Part shown: positions 16,364 to 26,258 of the stretch, piece after piece
Position numbering within the stretch: position 1 is the stretch's first letter
Layout of the letters: every line of letters begins with the position of its first letter
Assembly: GCA_963764525.1 (NCBI GenBank)
Contig: CAVXTC010000007.1
Location: 62,001 to 126,000, forward strand
Direction of reading: 5' to 3'
From: DATDIC01 sp963764525
GTDB taxonomy: Bacteria > Pseudomonadota > Alphaproteobacteria > Acetobacterales > Acetobacteraceae
DNA length: 64,000 nt
The notes under the pieces: model-generated
What the model was told of the DNA's origin: nothing
The model's input: only the letters and a program-made list of their open reading frames with translations
The model's database searches: none
Translations under genes and position numbers: made by a program

Positions 16364-18638
16364 ATGGACGAAGACTTCCGCCGCGCCGCCCTTGATTACC
16401 ACCGGCTCCCCCGGCCGGGGAAACTGGCCATCGAGCCGACCAAGCGCATGGCAACGCAGCGGGACCTTGCGCTGGCCTATTCGCCGGGCGTCGCTGCGGC
16501 GTGCGAGGCGATCAAGGCCGATCCGGACACCGCGCTCGACTATACAGCGCGCGGCAATTTGGTGGCGGTGATCTCCAACGGCACCGCGGTGCTGGGGCTT
16601 GGCAACATCGGCGCGCTGGCCGGCAAGCCTGTCATGGAGGGCAAGGCGGTCCTGTTCAAAAAATTCGCCGGGATCGACGTGTTCGACATCGAGGTGGATG
16701 AGCCGGACCCCGAGCGGTTCTGCAATGTGGTCGCCGCGCTGGAACCCACCTTCGGCGCCATCAACCTGGAAGACATCAAGGCCCCCGAATGCTTCGCGGT
16801 GGAGGCCGAACTTCGCCGGCGCATGCGCATCCCGGTGTTCCACGATGACCAGCACGGCACCGCCATCACGGTCGCCGCCGCCGTCCGCAACGGGCTGCTG
16901 TTGCAGGGGAAGAAACTCGAAGACGTCACCGTGGTGACTTCCGGCGCCGGCGCCGCGGCGTTGGCCTGCGTCGATCTGCTGGTCTCGATGGGGCTGAAAC
17001 CCGCCAACGTGACGCTGACGGACATTGCCGGCGTGGTGCGGACCGAGCGTCCGGGCATGTTGGCGAACATGGCGCGCTACGCCCGCCACACCGGGGCGGA
17101 GACGCTGGAAGACGCGCTGCCGGGCGCCGACATCTTCCTGGGGCTGTCGGCGCCGCGCGTGCTGCGGCCGGAATGGCTGGACCGGCTTGCCGACAAGCCG
17201 CTGATCCTGGCGCTGGCCAATCCGGATCCGGAAATCATGCCCGACCTGGTGCGGGAAATGCGGCCGGATGCGATCATCGCCACCGGGCGGTCCGACACGC
17301 CCAACCAGGTCAACAACGTCCTGTGCTTCCCGTTCATCTTCCGCGGCGCGCTGGACGTGTCCGCCACCACGATCAATGAGGCGATGAAGATCGCCGCGGT
17401 GGAGGCGATCGCCGGACTGGCGCGGATGGAGGCGAGCGAGGTGGTGGCGGCTGCGTACGGCGGCGCCGCTCCGGTGTTCGGGCCGGACTACATCATCCCC
17501 AAGCCGTTCGATCCGCGGCTGATCCTGGAGATCGCGCCGGCGGTGGCACGCGCGGCGATGGAATCGGGCGTTGCGCGCCGGCCGATCGAGGATTTCGCCG
17601 CCTACCGCCGTGAGCTGGAACGCTTCGTGTTCCGCTCCGGCCAGCTCATGCGGCCGGTGTTCGAGGCGGCACGGCAGCATCCGCAACGCATCGTCTATGC
17701 CGAAGGAGAGGACGAGCGGGTGCTGCGGGCGGCGCAAACCCTGGTGGATGACGCGATCGCCCAGCCGATCCTGCTGGGGCGCCGCGCCGAGATTTCCCGC
17801 AAGGTGCGCGAGATGGGTCTGCGCATGGACCTGGTCGATGGCGTCCGCGTGCTCGATCCGGCGGAGGACCACGAGGTGTTTGGCCAGTTGCTGCCGCAGT
17901 ATCAGCGGCTGGCGGGGCGGCGCGGCATTCCGCTGGGGATCGCCGAACGGCTGCTGCGCAGAAGCGGCGCGGTGGCGGCGGCGATGCTGTTGCAGGGCGG
18001 CTTGGCGGATGCCGCGATCTGCGGGGGAGCGGCCAATTGGTGGGACCAGGTGCAGTACGTCCTGCCGATCATTCCGCGTCGTCCCGGTGTGTCGCGGGTC
18101 TATGCGCTCGGCTGCCTGATCCTGCCGTCGGGCACGCTGTTCCTCTGCGACACGCAGATGGTGGTCGATCCGAGCGCCGAACAGATCGCCGAGATGACGC
18201 TGCTGGCCGCCGAGGCGGTCGGCGCTTTCGGGATCGTGCCCAAAGTGGCGCTGCTGTCGCATTCGAATTTCGGCGGCAGCAATTCGGATTCCGCGCGCAA
18301 GATGCGCCGGGCGCTGGCGCTGCTGCACGAGCAGGCGCCGGAGCTGGAAGTCGATGGCGAGATGAACGCCGATGCCGCCCTGGTCCCGGCGATTCGCGAC
18401 CGCGCGGTGCCCGACAGCCGGCTGAGCGGGGTGGCGAACCTGCTGGTGATGCCCAATCTGGACGCGGCGAACATCGCATTCACCCTGCTGAAGGCGGCGG
18501 TCGATGCGCTGCCGGTCGGGCCGATGCTGCTGGGGATGGCCAAGCCGATCCACGTGCTGGTGAACAGCGTGACGGCGCGGGGGATCGTCAATCTTGAGCG
18601 CATTCGCGGCGCGGCAGGTGCAGCCGGCGGCCGGATAG
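16364..18638 (+). CDS. maeB: NADP-dependent malic enzyme with phosphotransacetylase-like domain
   Basis: A MaeB-type fusion of about 757 residues that decarboxylates malate to pyruvate. Residues 1-430 are the malic enzyme: LALAYSPGVAAACEAI, GNLVAVISNGTAVLGLGNIG, FAGIDVFDIEV and the metal site FHDDQHGTAITVA, then VVTSGAGAAALACVDLL for NADP. Residues about 440-757 are the phosphate acetyltransferase-like domain (RIVYAEGEDERVLRAAQTL to KPIHVLVNSVTARGIVN), usually regulatory. The frame as given runs on to 18919. Removing the extra T in AATCTTGAG near 18592 restores the ordinary tail NLSAFAARQVQPAAG and a TAG at 18636, so I end it there. Confidence 0.93.
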
Positions 18639-18868
18639 CCGCCGGCGAGCGCCGCAGCCTCGCGGCGAGTTCCGGCCGGCCGGCGACGAGGCCGACTTCA
18701 TCCCTGCCTGCACACGTTGTGGTACGGGCTGACGCGCGGCCAGCGCCTCTGCACAGCGGAGGATCGAGCGGGGGCCGATCGTGGGGCCGGCAGGTCGTGG
18801 GCCGCGTGCCGAAGGCCCGCGAACCGAACCAAATGCAAAGGGCGAGGAGCATTGTTATGGCGGCGCAG

Positions 18869-21800
18869 CTACTCGTCTTTCGGCTTCAGCACGCCGGAGT
18901 AGGTGACCAGTGCCAGTGACGCCACGATCTTGCCGAGGATCGAGAAGACCGCCCAGGCGACCTGCCACCACCAGGTCCCCGGCCGGGCGGCGACTTCGCA
19001 GCGATCCTCCTGATGTAGCGGGATTACCGGCAGCATCATGTCCATAGCGTAGAACAGCGGCTGAATTTCGTGCATGCCGCACGGCCGCGGCGCGATGTCC
19101 ACGTGCATGCCGGCGAGTTGCTGTTGGGCACTGAGCGCGGCCTCTCGGTCGGCGGTCAGCACCAGCAGCGGGTCGGCCCCTGCCGCATGCTTGTCCTTCC
19201 ATGGCTGTGCCCACGCCGTCCCACACAAGGGCGGTGCCGATTGCCAGCGTCAAGGACGAGCGTGACGGTAGCGCGCAGCGGCGACAGGCCGTAGCCGAAG
19301 CATCTGCCGAAGAAAAAGCGCCGGGGACGCGACCAGAACCCGTAGGGCGTGGCGTGCTGTTCGGCGATCGCCACCCGACGGGCGGCCTGCATATGGCCCT
19401 GGGCGCGCAGCACGGTCGCCAGATGCCGGTACGGCTGCGGGAAAGAAATCGCCACGGTGCGGGACGTGCTGGCGCCGCAGCCAGTCGAGCCTCGGTCCGG
19501 CGATATCTTCCCGGCCGCTCGCCCAGTCGCGGAGCCAGTTCCACACACGCGCCGCGGCCCGGGCGGGCGGGGTCTCGCGCACCGGCGCCAGCAGCCGGGC
19601 GAGCAGCCGGCCGAGCGGCGCCAGAATCGCACCGATCCGCCGGAGCAGCCGCGACAGCCATTGCCGCAGCCGCCCGCGCTCCGTGGGGAAATGCTCGATC
19701 CGCTCATAGACGAACCCGTCGAGGTCGAGCTGCGGCACCTGCCAGCCGATCCGCCTGGGGCCGCCCCAGCCGGCGGGAAAGCTGCTCGTATCGCCGTTCT
19801 TGACGTCGTCCAGGGTGTACGCACGGGCGGCGCTGAGATCGATCCGCAGCGGCACCTCGGCGGCAAGCTCGTGCGCCTGCAGCGCCGCGCCGATATGCGC
19901 ATGGGCGAGCACGATGCGCGCGAACGGGATGCGACATCAGTGCCGGGGGCGGCGGTGCCGGACCGGAGTCCGCCGCCGGCGCGTGGACACGGCCGTGGTA
20001 GGACCACGCGGTGTCCTCCCACGAGAGCTTCGCCTCCCCGAGCGTGGGGATCCGCACCGGCACCGAGAGAGGAAACCGGATGCCGTCCCATCGCAGGCTG
20101 CCGGTGATCTCGGCGTGCTCGAACACCAGCCGCCCGAGCACGGTCGCGTCGTCCAGGATCACGTCGCCGCCGGCCGTGAGGTTGGCGGCATGCAGCGCGT
20201 TCTGCCAGTGCTCTGGGGGCCACGCCACGAACGTCGCACCCGTGCAGTCAACATCGCGTCCGACCCGGCAGCCCCAAATCGAAATTCCGCCGATGCTGAG
20301 GAGCCCCAGGCGGGCGTCGCGGTCGATCGTTGCGTTCGTTAGATTGAGCGTAATCGCGGCGGCGCCGCCGCTGTAGTTGCGCAGCGTCGCCGAAATCACA
20401 GTCGAGGCCACCGATCTTCGCGTCGAGCAGGGAGACGCACCCCTCCGCCGTGAAGCCGTTGCGCAGCAGCGCGGCGCCGCCGATTTCGGCGCCCTGCGCG
20501 AGCAGCGCGTTGCCGCTGCCGTTCTCCGTGTGGTTGGCAAGATGTGCGCCATCGCACTCGAGGTTGCCGCCGATCTTCGCGCCGTGCAGCGAGACGCACC
20601 CCTCCGCCGTGAAGCCGTTGCGCAGGAGCACGGCGTCGCCGCTGATCTCGGCGTTCTCGCGCGACGAGCGCGTCGCTGCTGCCGTTCTCCGTGCGGGTTG
20701 GCAAGGTGCGCGCCATCGCAGCTCAAGGTTGCCGCCGATCTTCGCGCCGAGCAGGGAGACGCGCCCCTTCGCGGTGAAGCCGTTGCGCAGGAGGACGGCG
20801 CCGGCCGATCTCGGCGCCCTCCGCGACCAGCGCGGCGCCGCTGCCGTTCTCCGTGCGGTTGGCGAAGTGTGCGCCATCGCACGCCAGGGTGCCGCCGATC
20901 TTCGCGCCGAGCAGGGAGACGCACCCCTCCGCGGTGAAGCCGTTGCGCAGGAGCGCGTCGCGGCCGATCTCGGCGCTCTCCGCGATCAGCGCGTCGCCGC
21001 TGCCGTTCTCCATGCGATTGGCGAAGTGTGCGCCATCGCACGCCAGGTTGCCGCCGATCTTCGCGCCGTGCAGGGAGACGCACCCCTCCGCCGTGAAGCC
21101 GTTGCGCAGGAGCGCGTCGCCGCCGATCTCGGCGTTCTGCGCGAGCAGCGCGAAGCCGCTGCCGTTCTCCGTGCGGTTCTTGAGGTTCGCGCGGCTCAAC
21201 TGCAACGTTCCATCGATCCGCGCCTCGTAAATCCGGACCTCGCCACGGGCCGTCAGTCCGTCGAGCACAACGGCACCGCCGATCCGAGCTGCCTGGGCCG
21301 TTAATGCGCTCCCTTCCCCGGCCTCCATCCGGGCGTCGGTCCCGTAGAGATTGCCGCGGATCCGCGCGGCCGCGATGCTGACGCCGCCGGTCGCCTGGGC
21401 CTTGTTCAGCAGCCGAAGGCTGCCATCGATGATCGAATCGGAGAGGTTGAGCGCGTAGCACTCCTGTCCTGGTGGAACCTCCTCGCGCTTCGGCGGGGCG
21501 TGCAGCTTTGCACCATCGCCCACCACCTCGGCGCGGATCACGCAGCCATGCGCGTCGATCCAGGCGGGCGGGTCGTCCGACGCATCGGACGCCGGGCGCG
21601 CGGCGGAAAAGTCGAACGGCCCGTCCAGTTGCGCCCCGCGCATCCGCACCTCACCGATCCGGCTGCCCCTGAGCGACATCCGCGCCAGCCGAGCGTTCGC
21701 AAGATTGATCTTCGCGCCGATGTCGCAGTCTTCCAGCGCGAGGCCGGGAAGCCCGCCGCCCTCGGGCCCGGCGCAATCTGCAAGGTTCAGCGCGCCCTCG

Positions 21801-22009
21801 ACCCGCGCCCCGCGCACCCGCACGCCCGGCAGCCGCACCGAACAGGGTCGCGAGCCGTCTCCGTCCCCTACCACCGGCAGGCCGAGCAACAGGTCCCGCA
21901 GGAACGAGGCGCGGACGCGCCGCTCGTCCTCCGGCTTGTCGGACAACTCCGCCCAGTCGCCGCGTTCCGCCGCGGCCACGATTGTCTGCTCGGCCGGCAG
22001 CAGCGCCAT
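18869..22009 (-). pseudogene. Large repeat-solenoid membrane protein (pentapeptide-like repeats plus C-terminal membrane domain), several frameshifts
   Basis: Reconstructed as about 1,040 residues from ATG 22009. The N-terminus is MALLPAEQTIVAAAERGDWA, then pentapeptide-like steps (LNLADCAG, INLANARLARMSLRGSRIGE, VRMRGAQLDGPFDF). Residues about 240-550 hold 53-residue repeats of the type ALLRNGFTAEGCVSLHGAKI with GGNLACDGAHFA. The C-terminal third has a non-repeat linker and then FFFGRCFGYGLSPLRATVTL, EIQPLFYAMDMMLPVIPLHQ and a final membrane segment VAWAVFSILGKIVASLALVTY. Similar proteins are annotated 'membrane-associated oxidoreductase', but no cofactor motif is visible. The likely topology is a right-handed beta-helix on a membrane anchor. 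At least four indels interrupt it. Confidence 0.65.
20417..21218 (-). repeat. Tandem 159-bp (53-codon) repeats
   Basis: The phrase TTCGCGCCG (plus strand) recurs at 20417 (as TTCGCGTCG), 20576, 20741, 20901 and 21060. Spacing is 159, 165, 160 and 159 bases. Each unit encodes one ALLRNGFTAEGCVSL-type repeat of the solenoid protein. The 160 spacing shifts the reading frame. The high nucleotide identity between units suggests recent duplication or gene conversion. Confidence 0.85.
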
Positions 22010-22306
22010 GGCGCGGCCTCCCCTCCGCATCGCAGCGTAGGCGCACCCGCGGCACCGCTGCAACGAAGGGCGTGCGCGACGAAAGCCACGAAGCGAGGCT
22101 CCGGCCAGGCGAAACCAAGCTGGCGGACTGCGTCAGCCAGCGCTCGTGAGGGCGCCGCCCGAATGACGCCGGCTTTCTGGCCGATATCGATGGCGCGAGG
22201 GTTCACCGCCGAGAGGTCAGGGAATGGGCGAGAGACATCGGACACGCCACCCGTGTCCCTAGGGCGCTTGCTGGTAGCACTGATCCGCGCAGCCCATCAT
22301 CCGACT
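22010..22306. other. Intergenic stretch upstream of the solenoid and CopG genes
   Basis: About 300 bases between the divergent solenoid protein and the CopG/ParE pair. A minus-strand frame starting near 22245 (MSDVSRPFPDLSAVNPRAID) looks partly protein-like but is not recognised and runs into the start of the solenoid gene in another frame. No clear promoter was identified. Confidence 0.4.
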
Positions 22307-22569
22307 ATGGAAAGCAGCACTCTCACGGCCGCCCTGCCTCATGGCCTGGTGGAGCGGCTTGCACGATCTGGCGCAAGAGTTGGATTGCTCCGCAGAATTC
22401 GATCATTGAGCAGGCGCTTACGGACTGGATCGAAATCGAAGAGGAGCGTCATCGCCTGACGCGTGAGGCAATGGCCGACATCGATAACGGCCGCATTGTT
22501 GACCACGCCGTGATTCAGGCCTGGGCTGACAGCCTTGGGAGCGATCATCCCCTCCCGCCGCCGGCCTGA
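22307..22569 (+). pseudogene. CopG/RHH-type antitoxin, frameshifted
   Basis: Reconstructed from three frames as about 86 residues: MESSTLTAALPHGLVERL, HDLAQELDCSAEFIIEQAL, TDWIEIEEERHRLTREAMAD, then IDNGRIVDHAVIQAWADSLG. This is the ribbon-helix-helix plus acidic C-terminus of ParD/CopG antitoxins. Breaks fall near 22363 and 22405. Its TGA overlaps the ATG of the ParE toxin (TGATG at 22567-22571), the normal arrangement, which argues that the frame breaks are sequence error. Confidence 0.72.
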
Positions 22570-22843
22570 TGGAGGTCCGCTGGACCGAGCGGGCCACTTA
22601 CGATCTTGTCCGATTGCATGCATTTCTGGCTCCGGTAGCCCCGGCAGCCGCCGACCAGGCTATCGTCACGCTGGCTGCGGCGGCGAGGCGCTTGGCTGAT
22701 TTCCCGCGCATCGGGACGCGGATCGCGCGCGAGCAGCCCGACGAGGTCCGCCGGTTGCTGGTGGGACGGTATGATATGCGCTACGAAATCCGCGACAATG
22801 TCGTGTTCGTGCTCGCGTCTGGCACACGCGCGAGGATCGCTGA
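22569..22843 (+). CDS. ParE/RelE-family toxin
   Basis: About 91 residues: MEVRWTERATYDLVRLHAFL, FPRIGTRIAREQPDEVRRLL and GRYDMRYEIRDNVVFVL are the ParE core. In the given frame the end reads LASGTRARIADR (stop 22850). Adding one base at GTGCTC near 22812 gives VLRVWHTREDR, the classic ParE tail, ending at TGA 22841. ParE toxins inhibit DNA gyrase. It is coupled to the CopG-type antitoxin upstream. Confidence 0.83.
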
Positions 22844-22846
22844 CCG

Positions 22847-23341
22847 ATGATCTGGCTCGCCCTCGGTGGCTTTACGCTGTTCCTGCTGCTAGGCGGGCTG
22901 CGTGCGTTCGAGCGCGCTTCCGTCACCACGATCAAGTCGTTCCTGCTGTGGGTCGTGGCACTCGGCGGGATCAGCCTGGCGCTGATGCTGATCCTGACCG
23001 GACGCGGCTTCATCGCGCTCGGCGCCTTGAGCATGGCCGGGCCGGTGATCTGGAACCGGTTTCGTGCCTCCCATTGGGCGTCCCATTTCGCCTCTGGGTT
23101 CTCGGCACAATCCGGCGCGCCGCCGCCCCGCCCCGGCGGCCCGATGTCGCGTGAGGAGGCGTATCAGATCCTCGGCCTGGCTCCCGGCGCCACCGAGGTC
23201 GAGATCCGCGCCGCCCATCACCGCCTGATGCGGGGGGCGCATCCCGACAGCGGCGGATCGGACTGGCTGGCGGCGCGCATCAACCAGGCGCGTGACGTGC
23301 TGCTCGGCCCGGCGCGCAACCGTACTCGAAGCTGGTCCTGA
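22847..23341 (+). CDS. Membrane-anchored J-domain protein (Tim14/Pam18-like)
   Basis: 164 residues. Two hydrophobic segments (MIWLALGGFTLFLLLGGLRA and LLWVVALGGISLALMLILTG) anchor it in the inner membrane. A short linker leads to a C-terminal J-domain: SREEAYQILGLAPGATEVEI, RAAHHRLMRGAHPDSGGSDW with the HPD motif, and AARINQARDVLLG. It should stimulate DnaK ATPase at the membrane. The HPD-S-GGS form is typical of alphaproteobacterial DnaJ-like proteins related to Tim14. The start lies 3 bases after the ParE stop in one frame. Confidence 0.88.
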   Translation: MIWLALGGFTLFLLLGGLRAFERASVTTIKSFLLWVVALGGISLALMLILTGRGFIALGALSMAGPVIWNRFRASHWASHFASGFSAQSGAPPPRPGGPMSREEAYQILGLAPGATEVEIRAAHHRLMRGAHPDSGGSDWLAARINQARDVLLGPARNRTRSWS

Positions 23342-23467
23342 ACGATCTCCCGGGAAGTTGCGCCGGGTGCCTGGGCGGCGGGCCACATTTGGCGGCACTG
23401 ATGATGCTACCTCGGCTAATGCTGACGGGCCACCGCAGGGGGACGACGTGATGGGGATGCCGACCCG

Positions 23468-24337
23468 ATGAAGCCGCTGCGCAAAGCCGTGCTGCCGGTC
23501 GCCGGCCTGGGCACAAGATTCCTGCCGGCAACCAAGGCAATCGCCAAGGAAATGCTGCCGGTCGTCGATAAACCGCTGATCCAGTACGCGATCGAGGAAG
23601 CGCGTGCGGCCGGCATCGAGCAGTTCTGCATGGTCACCGGACGCGGCAAGACCTCCCTGGTCGAGCATTTCGATATCGCCTTCGAGCTGGAAGCCACCCT
23701 GCGCGAGCGCGAGAAGCCGGACGCACTGGCGCTGCTCAGGGACATCCAGGTCGAGCCCGGCTCGATGGTGACCGTGCGGCAGCAGGTGCCGCTGGGGCTT
23801 GGTCATGCGATCTGGTGCGCCCGCGCCTTCATCGGCGACGACCCCTTCGCCATCCTGCTGCCCGACGACCTGATCCTGTCGGAGACCCCGTGCCTGCGTC
23901 AGCTCGCCGATGCGTATCACGACACCGGCGGCAACATCGTGGCGGTGACCGAGGTGCCGCGCGAGCAGACCAACCGTTACGGCATTCTTCGCATCGGCAG
24001 CGACGACGGGCGGTTGGTGGAAGTGCTGGGACTGGTCGAGAAGCCGGCGCCCAAGGATGCCCCGTCCAATCTCTCCATCATCGGCCGCTACGTGCTGATG
24101 CCGGAAGTGATCACCGAGCTGGCGCGGATGGAGCGCGGCGCCGGCAACGAGGTGCAGCTCACCGACGGCATGGCCAGGCTGATCGGGCGCCAGCCGTTCC
24201 ACGGATTGCGGTACGAGGGCCGCCGCTTCGATTGCGGCGACAAGATCGGCTATCTGGAGGCGCAGATCGCCTTCGCCCTGAAGCGGGACGATCTCGGTCC
24301 CGCCGTGCGTGCCTTCCTCAAGACCTACTGCGAATAG
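23468..24337 (+). CDS. galU: UTP--glucose-1-phosphate uridylyltransferase
   Basis: 289 residues, full length. It makes UDP-glucose from UTP and glucose-1-phosphate for polysaccharide and LPS synthesis. N-terminal AVLPVAGLGTRFLPATKAIAKEMLPVVDKP is broken here for length: the nucleotide motif is VAGLGTRFLPATKAIAKEM, with Lys in EMLPVVDKPLIQYAIEEA. Also visible are GLGHAIWCARAFIGDDPFAI and the sugar-binding VLGLVEKPAPKDAPSN. Start ATG 23468. The stop codon is part of a long palindrome, and a phosphoglucomutase/phosphomannomutase follows, a natural metabolic partner that supplies glucose-1-phosphate. Confidence 0.96.
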   Translation: MKPLRKAVLPVAGLGTRFLPATKAIAKEMLPVVDKPLIQYAIEEARAAGIEQFCMVTGRGKTSLVEHFDIAFELEATLREREKPDALALLRDIQVEPGSMVTVRQQVPLGLGHAIWCARAFIGDDPFAILLPDDLILSETPCLRQLADAYHDTGGNIVAVTEVPREQTNRYGILRIGSDDGRLVEVLGLVEKPAPKDAPSNLSIIGRYVLMPEVITELARMERGAGNEVQLTDGMARLIGRQPFHGLRYEGRRFDCGDKIGYLEAQIAFALKRDDLGPAVRAFLKTYCE

Positions 24338-24386
24338 AGCGTGATCGCTTTCGGCGGGACCGTCGGAAAGCGTGAATCACGCTCTA
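24335..24386. terminator. Long palindrome between galU and pgm (terminator or REP-like element)
   Basis: Perfect 11-base arms TAGAGCGTGAT (24335-24345) and ATCACGCTCTA (24376-24386), with inner arms GCTTTC (24347-24352) and GAAAGC (24366-24371). The first three bases are the galU stop codon. No T-run follows, so a processing or REP-like role is as likely as rho-independent termination. Confidence 0.7.
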
Positions 24387-24410
24387 GAACAAAGCTCCAG
24401 GGAGCGGCCG

Positions 24411-25820
24411 ATGGCGTTTTCGCATCGCTTCGATCCGACCGTGCTGCGCGAATACGACATTCGCGGCACAGTGGGCGGCACGCTGTACGCCGACGATGCC
24501 TTCGCGATCGGGCGCACCTTCGGCAGCCTGATCGTCCGGGCCGGCGGGCGCACTGTCGCGGTCGGCTACGACGGGAGGCTGTCCAGCCCGGAGCTGGAAG
24601 CCGCGCTGGTGAAAGGCCTGGACGCGTGCGGGCTGCATGTGCTGCGGATTGGCCGCGGCCCGACGCCGATGCTGTATTACGCCGCCACCAAAATGAAGAC
24701 GGATGGCGCCGTCATGGTCACCGGCAGCCACAACCCTCCAGACTACAACGGCTTCAAGATGGTGCTCGGGGGCAAGCCGTTCTTCGGTGAGCAGATCCGC
24801 GAACTCGGCATCCTGGCGCGGTCGTCCGACGTGGTCGAGGAAGCGGCCGGCAGCGAACAGACGCTCGACATCCGCGCCGACTACGTCGCCCGCCTGCTGG
24901 CCGACTGGGACGGCGGCGACCGTGCGCTGAACGTGGTGTGGGACAACGGCAATGGCTCGGCCGGCGAAGTCCTGTCCCAACTCGTGGCCGCGCTGCCCGG
25001 CGAGCACACCGTGCTGAACGGAGAGATCGACGGGCGCTTTCCGGCGCATCACCCTGATCCGACCGTGCCGAAGAACCTGGAGCAACTTCAGGCGGCAGTC
25101 GCGGCGCACCACGCCGATGTCGGGATCGCCTTCGATGGCGACGCCGACCGCATCGGGCTGGTCGATGACACCGGGCACATCCTGTTCGGCGATCAGTTGA
25201 TGGTCGTGCTGGCGCGCGACGTCCTGAAGAAACATCCCGGCGCCAGCATCATCGCCGACGTGAAGGCGAGCCAGGTGCTGTTCGATGAAGTGGCGCGCGC
25301 CGGCGGCAAGCCGGAGATGTACAAGACCGGGCACAGCCTGATCAAAGCCCGGATGGCGGAGACCGGCGCGCCGCTCGCCGGCGAGATGTCGGGGCACATC
25401 TTCTTCGCCGACCGATGGTACGGGTTCGATGATGCGCTTTATGCGGCGGTGCGGCTGCTGGGGATCGTTGCGCGGATGGACGGCCGGCTTTCGGATGTGC
25501 GCAAGGCGCTGCCGCAAGTGGTGAACACGCCGGAGTTGCGGTTCGACTGCCCCGAGGACCGCAAGTTCGCGGTGATCGAGGAAGTCGCCGCGCGGCTGCG
25601 CGCCGAGGGCGCCAAGGTCGCCGAAATCGACGGCGTGCGCGTGCTGACCAAGGACGGCTGGTGGCTGCTGCGCGCGTCCAACACGCAGGCGGTGCTGGTC
25701 GCTCGGGCCGAGGCTTCGAGCGCCGACGGTCTGGAGCGGCTGAAGGCGGACCTGGTGCGCCATCTGGAGGCGAGCGGGCTGCAGGCGCCGGACTTTTCGG
25801 GGGCGCACGGCGGCCACTGA
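24411..25820 (+). CDS. Phosphomannomutase/phosphoglucomutase
   Basis: About 469 residues of the alpha-D-phosphohexomutase family, interconverting hexose-6- and hexose-1-phosphates. The four signature loops are visible: the phosphoserine loop MVTGSHNPPDYNGFK, the metal loop GIAFDGDADRIGLVD, the sugar loop GEMSGHIFF and the phosphate loop at RASNTQAVLVARAE. Start ATG 24411 (MAFSHRFDPTVLREYDIRG) has an AGGGAG site; an ATG at 24372 lies inside the palindrome. It cooperates with galU and possibly with the glycosyltransferase locus at the window start. Confidence 0.94.
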   Translation: MAFSHRFDPTVLREYDIRGTVGGTLYADDAFAIGRTFGSLIVRAGGRTVAVGYDGRLSSPELEAALVKGLDACGLHVLRIGRGPTPMLYYAATKMKTDGAVMVTGSHNPPDYNGFKMVLGGKPFFGEQIRELGILARSSDVVEEAAGSEQTLDIRADYVARLLADWDGGDRALNVVWDNGNGSAGEVLSQLVAALPGEHTVLNGEIDGRFPAHHPDPTVPKNLEQLQAAVAAHHADVGIAFDGDADRIGLVDDTGHILFGDQLMVVLARDVLKKHPGASIIADVKASQVLFDEVARAGGKPEMYKTGHSLIKARMAETGAPLAGEMSGHIFFADRWYGFDDALYAAVRLLGIVARMDGRLSDVRKALPQVVNTPELRFDCPEDRKFAVIEEVAARLRAEGAKVAEIDGVRVLTKDGWWLLRASNTQAVLVARAEASSADGLERLKADLVRHLEASGLQAPDFSGAHGGH

Positions 25821-25892
25821 TCGCGGGACTTGCGGCAGGGGTGCTGATGCCCCACGTTCTGCCCCGGATGTGAGGCAAACCTGGGGGCACGG

Positions 25893-26258
25893 ATGTCGGA
25901 TGCCGTTTTCATCAAAGAGGTTGTCGGGACCGAAGGGGCGATACAGGCAGATCGCCTATCGGAGATGCTGCGCATCACCAAGGGAGAGCTGGCCAGTGTT
26001 ACCGGCTTGTCTCGCGACTCCGTGTCGAAGGCCGCCCGGCTGAAGGCGCCGGCGACGCAGGCCCGCCTGCGGGACGTGGCCGAGATCATCAACCGGGTGC
26101 GCCCGTGGGCGGGCTCCGTGCATCAGGCGTTCGCTTGGTACCGGTCGCAACCGATCCCTTCTTTCGGTGAACAGACCGCCGAGGCCCTGGTCAAGGAAGG
26201 CCGAGCCGAAGCAGTCAGACGCTACCTCGATCGGATCGCCGTCGGCGGATATGCGTGA
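25893..26258 (+). CDS. ParS/MbcA/Xre-type antitoxin
   Basis: 121 residues. An N-terminal Xre-like helix-turn-helix (ADRLSEMLRITKGELASVTG, LSRDSVSKAARL) is followed by the MbcA/ParS toxin-binding domain (FAWYRSQPIPSFGEQTAEAL, VKEGRAEAVRRYLDRIAVGG). It neutralises a RES-domain toxin and usually represses the operon. Its TGA overlaps the GTG start of the toxin (GTGA, 26255-26258). Confidence 0.9.
   Translation: MSDAVFIKEVVGTEGAIQADRLSEMLRITKGELASVTGLSRDSVSKAARLKAPATQARLRDVAEIINRVRPWAGSVHQAFAWYRSQPIPSFGEQTAEALVKEGRAEAVRRYLDRIAVGGYA

Noticed and set aside
16286..18553. 755-codon minus-strand frame opposite maeB
   Set aside because: It is the antisense shadow of a clearly conserved malic enzyme; it is His/Arg/Gln-rich without any family motif.
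20417..21218. CRISPR-like regular repeats
   Set aside because: The 159-base period is a multiple of three and encodes protein repeats; there are no unique spacers.
24384..25817. 477-codon minus-strand frame opposite phosphoglucomutase
   Set aside because: Antisense shadow; all four phosphohexomutase loops lie on the plus strand.
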